Below, in pieces: positions 7,636-14,917 of a stretch of 17,873 bases of DNA; position 1 is the stretch's first letter, and every line of letters begins with the position of its first letter. The stretch spans positions 1-17,873 of the forward strand of contig JBQTJM010000168.1 in NCBI GenBank assembly GCA_052387115.1, written 5' to 3'. Below the pieces are notes generated by a model. It was not told the origin of the DNA, made no database searches, and was given only the letters and a program-made list of their open reading frames with translations. The stretch is from JACCXJ01 sp052387115. Lineage in GTDB: Bacteria; Pseudomonadota; Gammaproteobacteria; JACCXJ01. The translations under genes were made by a program, and so were the position numbers.

Positions 7636-8157
7636 CTAACCCGCGGCTTTGCCGCCGCCCAGCATCCGAGTTACCAGTGATTCGATCAGAACCACCGCCT
7701 TGCCCACCGCCGCGGCCACGGGCTCGCTCAAGCCCATTCTTCCTTGCTCATCGGTATCTTCGCCAAAGCTTTCAGGCTCGCAACCGACGAGCACGATACG
7801 CTCGCACTGACCGCCCATCGCCTTCACCGTGCGCAGTACCTTGCCGGCATCCATGTCGTGCGGTGACACGAGCGAGTCTTGCTGGCTCCGGCTGTCTGCA
7901 TCCTCTGGCATTTCGGGTTCCATCACATACAGCGTGCCCGGAGCATCGCCCTGCTGGGTGGTATCTACCAGAATCGCCGCCTCGTAGCCGTCGTCCACCA
8001 GCGCATAGCTGAGATCGAGGCCGCGAATGCCAAAGTCCACGACTCGCACGCCCTGCGGAAGGTCGCGCCGGCTCATGCGTTGTGCGACTTCAGAGCCGAA
8101 CCCGTCGTCGCCGAGGAATATATTGCCGATACCGGCAATGAGAATATTGTTGCTCAC
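7636..8157 (-). CDS. [NiFe] hydrogenase maturation endopeptidase (HyaD/HupD/HycI family)
   Basis: This protease removes the C-terminal peptide of the large subunit after Ni insertion. The 173-aa product has the family N-terminus ILIAGIGNIFLGDDGFG (the Asp17/Asp18 position is the first Ni-sensing acid), a second acid in AAILVDTTQQG (Asp65), and the His of SPHDMD (His100), matching the Glu/Asp-Asp-His Ni-binding triad of HybD. The start is GTG at 8157, overlapping the preceding stop as GTGA. Its substrate should be the large subunit encoded upstream, which has a 25-residue tail after the final DPCLPCGVH. An 80-bp spacer without a recognisable promoter or terminator separates it from the miniprotein gene. 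Confidence 0.93.
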   Translation of the reverse strand: MSNNILIAGIGNIFLGDDGFGSEVAQRMSRRDLPQGVRVVDFGIRGLDLSYALVDDGYEAAILVDTTQQGDAPGTLYVMEPEMPEDADSRSQQDSLVSPHDMDAGKVLRTVKAMGGQCERIVLVGCEPESFGEDTDEQGRMGLSEPVAAAVGKAVVLIESLVTRMLGGGKAAG

Positions 8158-9536
8158 GGCGCTCGCCGACTCTTGTTCGTAAGCGGCTCAAGCTCCTCAG
8201 GAGAGAAAAAGAAACGGTGGCCGGGCATGCGTTCGAGACCGAATTCCCTACCAGGGTCGTCGTCCACGGTTACGGCCACATGCACGCGGTCCTCGAAATC
8301 GCGTTCCAGCGATTCGATCGTGGCCGCCTTGCCGCCAAGCGCGATGTCCATGATGTCTCCACCAGCGCGCGGACGCAACCGGACATGATCGCCGACGCGA
8401 AGATCAACGCCTCCGACGCGCAAGTACGCGAGTCGAGGCTTGGAATCCAGGGCATCCCACGGCGCAGCGTCGTTTTCCGCTCCGCCATCAATGGGCCGCA
8501 AGCTGCGCATCGTCCCGTGCAGCTTGTTGAGCTCTGCAGGCGAAAGCGCCTCGGTGCGCTCGAGGAGGGCCCGGGCACGCTCATCAACCGCCGCCATCTC
8601 GCGCTTCTCTTCATCGGTCATCGCGAGAATACGCAGGGTCAGGATCTCGTCGATCTCGGTGCCGTCGAATAAATCGCCGGGGCTTTCGGGAGCAATCTCC
8701 GGATAGTCATAAAGGATGATCGGCGAGCACAGCATGGTGTCGCGCTCTCCCTCGGCGCCCACCAACACAGGCCACGCGCCGATGTTCTGGCAACCGTTCA
8801 CTGCGTCACGCAAAGCTTCGGGCGGATCGAGCGAGGACACGAACTCGCCTTCGCAGAGGCCGAGAATCGTATGCGTTGAGACCAACGCATAGAGCGAAGC
8901 CGCATTGCGGTTTAAGTCTCCGGCTTGGTTAAGCGCGGTCTGGTTAAAAATGCGTACAGTGATTCGGAACACCTGTTCAGCGACGGCCTCGGCGGTTACC
9001 TCGATTCGTCCTTCAATCGGTTGCTGTGTACGAATCAGCACCCCGGCCATGCCGCCGTTCTGGGCGCGCAGAGGCTCTAAATCGCGCCGGCCGGAAAACA
9101 CGAAAGGTATTTGCAGCGGCCCCGCTGCTAAGTCGCTGAGCCTGAACTCGCCGACCGCCACCTCGCGCTCGACCGCCTCCTGCCACGCATAGTAGCGCCG
9201 CTCGCCAATCTGCAGCAGGCTAACCTTGCGAAACTCGGGCTCCGTATCCTCCGGCCATGCGGGAAGCGTCTGGGGAAGCTCGCCCACCTCGCGTTCGATG
9301 AGGTGCAGGAATCCGATCCTGGCGGTAACGCTGGTCTGCGGGTTGCCTTGCGCGAGACACTGCGTTTGCATGCTCCACGGGTCGGCTCCCGCTTGCGCTT
9401 CGCTGTACGCTTGCGGATAAATCCCCCCGAAGGTCCAGCGTTGCCGGTTCTTTACCGATGAAGGACGGTACGGGTAAAGCATGTACCCTTCGTAAAGCAC
9501 GGCCTTCGCGATGCTTTCCGCCTGCGCACGGCTCAT
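8154..9536 (-). CDS. Conserved protein of group 1h hydrogenase operons, unknown function
   Basis: A 460-aa soluble protein. The start is ATG at 9536, overlapping the previous stop as ATGA; the open frame 66 codons upstream is only the antiphase of that gene. It has a conserved N-terminal block (KAVLYEGYMLYPYRPSSVKN, then RWTFGG), a large mixed middle part containing an Asn-rich segment around FNQTALNQAGDLNRN, a charged helical region (about 340-370), and a C-terminal beta-rich SH3-like domain with LRVGDHVRLRPR and a final RFFFSPEELEPL. I recall proteins with these same blocks beside group 1h hydrogenase genes in Actinobacteria, but no biochemical role. No signal peptide, membrane segment or clustered Cys is seen. 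Tight coupling with the DUF6084 gene and the protease suggests a maturation or complex-forming role. Confidence 0.85.
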   Translation of the reverse strand: MSRAQAESIAKAVLYEGYMLYPYRPSSVKNRQRWTFGGIYPQAYSEAQAGADPWSMQTQCLAQGNPQTSVTARIGFLHLIEREVGELPQTLPAWPEDTEPEFRKVSLLQIGERRYYAWQEAVEREVAVGEFRLSDLAAGPLQIPFVFSGRRDLEPLRAQNGGMAGVLIRTQQPIEGRIEVTAEAVAEQVFRITVRIFNQTALNQAGDLNRNAASLYALVSTHTILGLCEGEFVSSLDPPEALRDAVNGCQNIGAWPVLVGAEGERDTMLCSPIILYDYPEIAPESPGDLFDGTEIDEILTLRILAMTDEEKREMAAVDERARALLERTEALSPAELNKLHGTMRSLRPIDGGAENDAAPWDALDSKPRLAYLRVGGVDLRVGDHVRLRPRAGGDIMDIALGGKAATIESLERDFEDRVHVAVTVDDDPGREFGLERMPGHRFFFSPEELEPLTNKSRRAP

Positions 9537-10180
9537 GAAACGCGCTCCTCCTGGGAGTCCAACAGGCTTTGCAGGGCCTGCTCCCAAGTCAAGAAACTTC
9601 CATGGATTTTGTACCGATAGAGCCGGTCGAACACGTCTTTGCCCAAGCACAGCCAGGCGCTGTTGGGGTAGTAATGCTCCATCATTTCTTTCCAGACCTT
9701 GACCGGGAGTTGGAACCCCGCTTCCTTGTTCCACGAAATCTGACTCACTTGCAAGGCGTCGCTTTCGCCGCGGTAAAAAATGCTTCCGCTGAACAACAGC
9801 AGCACCGGCACCTCACCTTCTTCCAAGCCATAAAAGTACTTGGCTGCGGCCACGTTAAAGTCAAAGGTGCATGGAACCGGGAGGTCCAGCAGAAAGCTGT
9901 CTTCAAACGACGGAACTGTCACATTGGCGTGGGTCCAGAGCAGATTGTGCAGCGTCGAGCTCCAGCGTTCGGGCTCCCCGAAAAGCTCAAGCATCCGCTC
10001 CTGCTCAGCCGGTGCATAGCGCCGCCGGGTGGTCTCGATCTGGATTTGACATTGCAGCGCTACATTGTGAATACAGTCGCCGGGCACAGCATTGCTCACG
10101 CGTAACTTGAACAGAAGCTGCGGCGCCGCCGCGTAGCGGGCGACTTCGACGCCTTCGACCTGGAAATTGAGCTCAGGCAT
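9533..10180 (-). CDS. DUF6084-like conserved protein of the hydrogenase operon
   Basis: A 215-aa soluble protein beginning MPELNFQVEGVEVARYAA, followed by PQLLFKLRVSN, which I recognise as the pattern of the DUF6084 family found beside group 1h hydrogenases. The first half looks beta-rich, with HNVALQCQIQIE and VTVPSFEDSFLLDLPVPCTFDFN; the second half contains GEVPVLLLFSGSIFYRG and a Trp/Tyr-rich C-terminus (VKVWKEMMEHYYPNSAWLCL). The start at 10180 overlaps the end of the DUF5947-type gene by 8 bp and the stop overlaps the next gene as ATGA. The open frame extends upstream but only as an out-of-phase reading of its neighbour. Function is unknown; coupling on both sides suggests a complex of fixed stoichiometry. 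Confidence 0.85.
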   Translation of the reverse strand: MPELNFQVEGVEVARYAAAPQLLFKLRVSNAVPGDCIHNVALQCQIQIETTRRRYAPAEQERMLELFGEPERWSSTLHNLLWTHANVTVPSFEDSFLLDLPVPCTFDFNVAAAKYFYGLEEGEVPVLLLFSGSIFYRGESDALQVSQISWNKEAGFQLPVKVWKEMMEHYYPNSAWLCLGKDVFDRLYRYKIHGSFLTWEQALQSLLDSQEERVS

Positions 10181-10814
10181 GGAGTCTGCACTCCGGCGTG
10201 TCCGACCTAGCCTTGAGCTTGGCGAAGAAGGCGCGTATGGCGCTCCACGCCTCGGACCCTCCGGACATTCCCCGCCAGCGCGCTCGGATGATGCCAACCA
10301 GCTCGTAACAGCAGTCGATGGGCACCCGATAATACTCGCGCTCGCCATCCACGCGGTTGACCAGGAGTGCCTCGACATCCGGCTCGAGTTTGGCCAGCAG
10401 CGGATTGTCCGCAACCAGCGACTCCCAGGCCGCGAGGCCCAACAGCGACTCCGTGGCGCCGGCTGGACTGGGGTAAAAACCGAGGACTCTTTGGGACGCG
10501 CTGCTGTGAAAAAAGAACGCGAGATTGATCGGGATGCGGAAGGCTTCCCACTGGCGGTCGGTCATGAGAAACTCGGCCAGGAATTCGCTTTGGTCAGGCA
10601 CACGGCGGTACTTCGCGCTCTCGTGGTTGCTGAACAGCACGGCGCACGCCCGGCAACAACAGAGCAGCCGGCGACTCGCAGGCTCGACCAGGTGTGAATG
10701 CCCTTGATAAATTTCCGCGTGGCAAAGCTCGCAATATTCGATCACCGCGGACCTGCGCACAAAGCGGCGTAATCCGGCGACCCATCCTTGCACTGGTGCC
10801 GAAGAAGTCGTCAT
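10173..10814 (-). CDS. DUF5947-like protein with paired Cys motifs
   Basis: A 213-aa protein with an N-terminal zinc-ribbon or rubredoxin-like element: YCELC (Cys28, Cys31) and, about 20 residues later, CCCRAC (Cys52, 53, 54, 57), with His32, His39 and His41 between. The remainder (LMTDRQWEAFRIPINLAFFFHSS and onward) is a conserved alpha/beta domain matching what I recall as DUF5947 of group 1h hydrogenase clusters. The four-Cys site could bind Zn or a single Fe; if Fe, it would be an electron carrier for an operon that otherwise shows none. ATG at 10814 is used; ATG at 10823 is also in frame. An AGGAG lies about ten bases before 10814. Confidence 0.84.
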   Translation of the reverse strand: MTTSSAPVQGWVAGLRRFVRRSAVIEYCELCHAEIYQGHSHLVEPASRRLLCCCRACAVLFSNHESAKYRRVPDQSEFLAEFLMTDRQWEAFRIPINLAFFFHSSASQRVLGFYPSPAGATESLLGLAAWESLVADNPLLAKLEPDVEALLVNRVDGEREYYRVPIDCCYELVGIIRARWRGMSGGSEAWSAIRAFFAKLKARSDTPECRLHA

Positions 10815-10839
10815 CTGCCTCATTCTCCTGCTGGCAAAG

Positions 10840-10863
10840 CTTGATCGGACCCTTGATCGGACC
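10840..10863. repeat. 12-bp perfect tandem duplication
   Basis: CTTGATCGGACC occurs twice in immediate succession, in the spacer of about 110 bp between the NifU-like gene and the DUF5947-type gene. It may be a recent replication slip or a paired protein-binding site. The rest of this spacer has no recognised feature. Confidence 0.8.
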
Positions 10864-10924
10864 TATGGAATGGAACGCGAACGAGGGGGCTTCGGCGTCA
10901 TCGTCTACTGCCATGGGGGCGCCC

Positions 10925-11506
10925 TCAAGTTTCGCCGGCGCCTATTCCCTCTCGCCTGCGGCGCGGAATGGGCGGCACGGGAACGAAAATCTCCTTCGCA
11001 CGTGCCGGAGGCTCTGCGAGACCTTCGACGTCTACCCTGGTCACATCGGGAGCCGCATCAAGGATCGCGAATTCGATGTCCCGCTGGAGCGTCTTGTTGG
11101 CCGATTTCCCCTGCCAGTTTCCGTGCACCTTGAGCCGCACGACCTCTTCACCGGTTTCCAGCAGCTCCAGCCGCAGTCCGTGCGTCCCAAGGAAGGGACG
11201 CATTTTTTCGACTGCCCGCTGCACACGCGACTCCAAATCCTGCGGGTGCAAGCCATGCAGCAGCAGCAAGCCGCGCACCTGCTCATCTTCCGCGAGAGAG
11301 TCCAGGATCGACTGGCCCGCCGCTCCGGCGGCGCTCACCAATTCGAGGAGTCTGGCGAGCCCCGCCCCGTGCAAATCCAGTACGACTTGCACCAACTCCT
11401 TCGCCTGCTCACGGCCCCGCGGATCGCTCAGGGCCTCCAGCGAGCGGATCGCTTCCTCAATCCGGACCAAGTCGCGTTCCAGTGCTTGCGTATCGCCCTC
11501 GTTCAC
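10925..11506 (-). CDS. NifU-like protein lacking the Fe-S cysteines
   Basis: A protein of about 193 aa. Residues 1-90 are helical, with LHGAGLARLLELV and LLLLHGLHPQDLESRV, as in the N-terminal part of NifU-related proteins encoded next to group 1h hydrogenases. Residues 93-162 match the NifU C-terminal domain (RPFLGTHG, LKVHGN, TLQRDIE, DVTRVDVEG). Where family members carry GxCxGCP this protein reads GNWQGKS, so both cluster Cys are replaced (by Trp131 and Lys134). The whole protein contains no Cys. A Pro/Arg-rich tail follows. The start is uncertain: GTG at 11506, just after the hhyL stop, or GTG at 11536 inside hhyL. It may act as a structural or docking protein and not an Fe-S scaffold. 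Confidence 0.85.
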   Translation of the reverse strand: MNEGDTQALERDLVRIEEAIRSLEALSDPRGREQAKELVQVVLDLHGAGLARLLELVSAAGAAGQSILDSLAEDEQVRGLLLLHGLHPQDLESRVQRAVEKMRPFLGTHGLRLELLETGEEVVRLKVHGNWQGKSANKTLQRDIEFAILDAAPDVTRVDVEGLAEPPARAKEIFVPVPPIPRRRREGIGAGET

Positions 11507-11510
11507 GACT

Positions 11511-13331
11511 TCAACGTTCCCGATTGTTCGCCACACCGAACGTAGGCGTGTGCACGGTCTCGAGTACTTTGCCGTTCCCCAGATACATGTGGACGCCGCA
11601 CGGCAGGCAAGGATCGAAGCTGCGCACGGTGCGCATGATGTCTATGCCCTTGAACTTGTCCGGCCCGTTTTCCTCGAAGATCGGCGTATTCTGGACCGCA
11701 TCCTCGTAGGGCCCCGCGGTGCCGTAGACATCGCGCGGGTTGGCGTTCCAGGGAGTCGGTGGATAGGGATGGTAGTTCGCGATCTTGCCGCCTCGAATGA
11801 CGAGATGGTGCGACAGCACTCCGCGGACCGCTTCGTGGAAGCCGCAGCCTATCGCCTCGTCGGGCACCTTGAACGGGGTGAAAGTCGAGGTGCGGCCCGC
11901 GTGCAGCTCTTTCAGGGCCTGCTCGGCGAAGTGCAGCGCCGCGCATGCCGCATAGGCCTGAAAGTAAGTCCGGGCGCGGTCGCGCTCAATGGCGTTGCTC
12001 CATTTCGGAATCTTCCACTCCAACTCGACCTCAGGCTTGAGAGCTGTCTTCGGCAGGTACATCTTCACGCTGTGGCCCGTGGCCTTGAGGTAGCCGATGT
12101 CCACGACGCCGGCAAGCGCCGTGGACCACAAGCGGGCAATCGGGCCGCCGCCGGTGTCGAGGGCGAGATACTTTTTGTCACCCGCCTCGCCCGCATGGTA
12201 CCAGCGCGGCGACATGACCCAGGTGTACTTGCCGCCAAAATCACGTTTCTGCGGCTTGGGTAGCGTGGTCTGGTTCCAGGGATGATTCTGATCGACCGGA
12301 TTGCCAAGGGGATCCTGCTTTACGAATGTCTCCTGATTCTGCCAACCATCGTAGTAGGAGCTTCCCAGCAGAATGCGAATGTTCAGATTGATGTCGACCA
12401 AGTCGGTGGTGACGAGCTTGCCATCGACCACCACTCCCGGCGTGACATACATTGCCCGGCCCCAATTGGTCATGGTCTTGTAGCTGTAGTCGCAGTGGTC
12501 CGGATCCTGGAATGAGCCCCAGCAGCCGAGCAGAGTGCGCCGGAAGCCCACCTGTTCATAGCCCGGCAGCGCCTGGTAGAAGAAGTCGAACAAATCATCG
12601 TGCAGGGGCACGACCCGCTTCATGAACTCGACGTACCGCATCAACCGGGTGATATAGTCCGTGAACAACTGGATGGTCGGCACTGTCCCCACGCCGCCCG
12701 GATAGAGCGTCGAGGGATGGACGTGGCGCCCCTCCATGAGACAGAACATCTCGCGGGTCCAGCGGCTCACCTGCAGTGTCTCGCGGTAGAACTCTCCGCT
12801 AAAGGGGTTCAGCGCGGTCATGATCTCGGCGATGGTGCGATAACCATGGTCTTTCGCATGCGGGGCTTCGGTGGTTTTCGCCCTTTCCCATACGCCGGGA
12901 TTGGTCTCCTTGACCATCTGCTCGCAAAAGTCCACACCGACCAGGTTATCCTGGAAGATGTTGTGGTCGAACATGTACTCGGCCGCTTCGCCCAGGTTGA
13001 TGATCCATTCGGCGATAGCAGGAGGCTTGATCCCGTACGCCATGTTCTGGGCGTACACCGAGGTGGTGGCGTGATTGTCGCCGCAGATGCCGCAGATGCG
13101 GCTGGTGATGAAATGCGAATCGCGCGGATCCTTGCCTTTCATGAAAATGCTATAGCCGCGAAAGATCGACGACGTGCTATGGCATTCGGCGACACGGCGA
13201 TTTTCGAAATCTATCTTCGTGTAGATGCCGAGACTCCCCACGATGCGGGTGATGGGGTCCCAGTTCATTTCAACGAGTTTGCCGGGCGCGGCTTTTTGGG
13301 TGGTTCTGGTATCGGGCATGACGGTAGACAT
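11511..13331 (-). CDS. hhyL: [NiFe] hydrogenase large subunit, group 1h type
   Basis: The catalytic subunit carrying the Ni-Fe(CN)2CO site. It is 606 aa. The L1 motif SRICGICGDNHAT provides Cys80 and Cys83; the L2 motif DPCLPCGVH provides Cys575 and Cys578. Cleavage after His581 would remove a 25-residue C-terminal peptide. GICGDNH and PYEDAVQ, both present, correspond to the regions targeted by the published group 5/1h hhyL primer set as I remember it, which supports assignment to the high-affinity class able to oxidise H2 at atmospheric levels. The protein is cytoplasmic by sequence. ATG at 13331 has GAGGAA seven bases upstream and lies 30 bp after the small-subunit gene; ATG four codons later is an alternative. 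Confidence 0.96.
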   Translation of the reverse strand: MSTVMPDTRTTQKAAPGKLVEMNWDPITRIVGSLGIYTKIDFENRRVAECHSTSSIFRGYSIFMKGKDPRDSHFITSRICGICGDNHATTSVYAQNMAYGIKPPAIAEWIINLGEAAEYMFDHNIFQDNLVGVDFCEQMVKETNPGVWERAKTTEAPHAKDHGYRTIAEIMTALNPFSGEFYRETLQVSRWTREMFCLMEGRHVHPSTLYPGGVGTVPTIQLFTDYITRLMRYVEFMKRVVPLHDDLFDFFYQALPGYEQVGFRRTLLGCWGSFQDPDHCDYSYKTMTNWGRAMYVTPGVVVDGKLVTTDLVDINLNIRILLGSSYYDGWQNQETFVKQDPLGNPVDQNHPWNQTTLPKPQKRDFGGKYTWVMSPRWYHAGEAGDKKYLALDTGGGPIARLWSTALAGVVDIGYLKATGHSVKMYLPKTALKPEVELEWKIPKWSNAIERDRARTYFQAYAACAALHFAEQALKELHAGRTSTFTPFKVPDEAIGCGFHEAVRGVLSHHLVIRGGKIANYHPYPPTPWNANPRDVYGTAGPYEDAVQNTPIFEENGPDKFKGIDIMRTVRSFDPCLPCGVHMYLGNGKVLETVHTPTFGVANNRER

Positions 13332-13361
13332 GGTCTTGTTCCTCTATGGCTGGCGACTCGG

Positions 13362-14423
13362 CTAATGCGGGTGGTGCCCGGTGGTCAGTTGCGGACGGTT
13401 ATGGCGCCATTTCGGCTCTTTGTTGAGGGTCGAGTTGGTCAGCTTGCGCAACGCTCGCACCAGTGCGCCGTACGGCCGCACCAGACCAGTGGACAAGACG
13501 CTTCCGGGCGGCTGATCCATAAAGGGCATGAACTTGTCCGGAAAGCCCGGCATGGTGCAGCCGATGCAGATCCCGCCGACGTTCGGGCAGCCTCCCATGC
13601 CGGCCATCCAGCCCCGCTTCGGTACATTGCATTGCACCACAGGGCCCCAGCAGCCCAGCTTGACGATGCACTTGGGAGAACCGTACTCGGTCGCGAAGTC
13701 GCCCTCCTCGAAATAACCCGCCCGGTCGCAGCCATCGTGCACGGTGCGGCCAAACAGCCACTTGGGTCGCAGGGCTTCGTCCAGCGGGATCATGGGCGCC
13801 AGGCCGGCGAGTTGATAGAGGAGATAAAGCAGGGTCTCCATGAAGTTGTCGGGTTGCACCGGACAGCCCGGGACGTTCACGATGGGCAGCCCCGCCTTCG
13901 ATTTCCAATCCCAACCGAGATAATCCGCAAGACCCATGCAGCCGGTCGGGTTGCCCTGCATCGCATGGATGCCCCCGTAGGTCGCGCAGGTGCCGGCGCC
14001 CACCACCGCAAGCGCCTTAGGCGTCAGGCGATCCAGCCATTCGGGGATGGTGATGGGCTGCTTGGTCGTGGGATCGGTTCCCATCGCGGCCCAGTAGCCC
14101 TCGCCGCTGAGCTTTTCGTTGGGGATCGAGCCTTCCATTACCAGCACGAAGTTGTCGAGCTCGCCATTTGCCGCTTGGTGAAAAGGCTTCATGAATTCAT
14201 CGCCGTTTTCATAGGCGAGCACGGGGTTGTGCAAGTGCACTTTGGGCAGCCCGGGAATGGCCCCGAGGGCGACGTCTTCTATGCTGGGTTGGCTGGCGGC
14301 GGTGATGGAAACCGAATCGCCATCACAGCCGAGCCCCGCGGTGATCCAGAGGATGTGAACTTCTTTTAGTGCGGGCGGCCGTTGGGTTTTACGGCCATAG
14401 GGAACAGCGGTTGCGTCTGCCAT
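13362..14423 (-). CDS. hhyS: [NiFe] hydrogenase small subunit, group 1h type, with Asp-ligated proximal cluster
   Basis: The electron-transfer subunit, 353 aa, with no Tat (RRxFxK) signal and no C-terminal membrane helix, so the enzyme is cytoplasmic or peripherally bound. The proximal cluster site is GLGCDGD: Cys33 is kept, but the usual second Cys is Asp36; Cys146 and Cys187 (in PGCPVQP) complete it. The distal cluster uses His229, Cys232, Cys252 and Cys258. The medial cluster has Cys265, Cys286 and Cys289, plus Cys279 at the position that is Pro in standard enzymes, predicting [4Fe-4S] in place of [3Fe-4S]. Both features match what I recall of the Ralstonia actinobacterial-type hydrogenase. 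ATG at 14423 follows GAGGAGG by seven bases. First gene of the operon. Confidence 0.96.
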   Translation of the reverse strand: MADATAVPYGRKTQRPPALKEVHILWITAGLGCDGDSVSITAASQPSIEDVALGAIPGLPKVHLHNPVLAYENGDEFMKPFHQAANGELDNFVLVMEGSIPNEKLSGEGYWAAMGTDPTTKQPITIPEWLDRLTPKALAVVGAGTCATYGGIHAMQGNPTGCMGLADYLGWDWKSKAGLPIVNVPGCPVQPDNFMETLLYLLYQLAGLAPMIPLDEALRPKWLFGRTVHDGCDRAGYFEEGDFATEYGSPKCIVKLGCWGPVVQCNVPKRGWMAGMGGCPNVGGICIGCTMPGFPDKFMPFMDQPPGSVLSTGLVRPYGALVRALRKLTNSTLNKEPKWRHNRPQLTTGHHPH

Positions 14424-14460
14424 CTCGATGCCTCCTCATTCGTTCCAGAGGTTTTGTCTC

Positions 14461-14475
14461 AAGACCGTTGGTCTT
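14461..14475. promoter_or_regulatory. Perfect inverted repeat upstream of the hydrogenase operon
   Basis: AAGACC-GTT-GGTCTT, six-base arms around three bases, 38 bp upstream of the hhyS ATG. It lies between a possible promoter and the ribosome binding site, so it could be an operator or a leader hairpin. Palindromes of this size can arise by chance. Confidence 0.4.
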
Positions 14476-14498
14476 CTTATCAGCCTACATGCGGCGCG

Positions 14499-14526
14499 CG
14501 ATTATGATTGCACCCCCGGCAGTCAA
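14499..14526 (-). promoter_or_regulatory. Weak candidate sigma-70-like promoter for the hydrogenase operon
   Basis: On the minus strand, TTGACT is followed after 16 bases by TAATCG. The -35 box is good and the -10 poor. Its position, about 75-100 bp before hhyS and just upstream of the 14461-14475 palindrome, is suitable. No convincing -24/-12 element was found. Confidence 0.25.
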
Positions 14527-14563
14527 CCCGCCTTGGAGGGTTCATCCATTGACGCGGGCGAGC

Positions 14564-14589
14564 AAGCTCACCATGGAAGCTCACCATGG
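14564..14589. repeat. 13-bp perfect tandem duplication
   Basis: AAGCTCACCATGG is present twice back to back in the non-coding stretch between the two gene blocks, about 140 bp upstream of hhyS. It may be a slippage product in decaying sequence or a pair of binding sites for a regulator of the operon. Confidence 0.75.
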
Positions 14590-14659
14590 AAGGATAGGTA
14601 AAGTCAATGGGTCCTTGCAACAGGTACTGTCGCGTCGGACGGACGGCCGAGCCCGACTG

Positions 14660-14917
14660 CTCATGCGGGGCATAGACCGGATAGCCGCTGGCCTTCACCA
14701 GGTGATCGCGCTCGGCCTCCCGAAGGTCCGCCTCGATCATCGCCGCGACCAGCGCCTCGAAGCCGACCCGCGGTCTCCAGCCGAGCCTGGCCCTGGCCTT
14801 GGAGGCATCCCCGAGGAGGGTGTCGACCTCGGTCGGGCGGAGGTAGCGCGGGCCAAGGTCCGTCCCATCGCTGGCTGCCCGGAAAGGGTCCCGCCGACGG
14901 CCACCGGCCAGGACGAT
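14660..14917 (-). pseudogene. gmd: C-terminal remnant of GDP-mannose 4,6-dehydratase
   Basis: A minus-strand reading frame carries the C-terminal signature of Gmd: GPRYLRPTEVDTLLGD, then SKARARLGW, RPRVGFEALVAAMIEADL, and GYPVYAPHE, which is where the family normally ends. Upstream, IVLAGG and the following residues still align with the preceding strand of Gmd, but the Rossmann fold, active-site YxxxK and everything before it (about 270 residues) are missing. No stop follows at the natural end and the frame runs on into unrelated sequence to 14480. I read this as a decayed gene fragment left by rearrangement in a surface-polysaccharide locus. Intact Gmd makes GDP-4-keto-6-deoxymannose for fucose or rhamnose synthesis. 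Confidence 0.75.

Noticed and set aside
10594..10914. 106-codon frame overlapping the DUF5947-type gene
   Set aside because: After the first 30 or so codons it is an out-of-phase reading of that gene. The start part is noted as a weak possibility only.
12600..14369. A 589-codon open frame on the plus strand
   Set aside because: It is antisense to the hydrogenase large and small subunit genes and is His/Arg/Gly-rich without recognisable domains.
14424..14600. Sigma-54 (-24/-12) promoter for the hydrogenase operon
   Set aside because: No GG-N10-GC element with acceptable flanks was found by eye.
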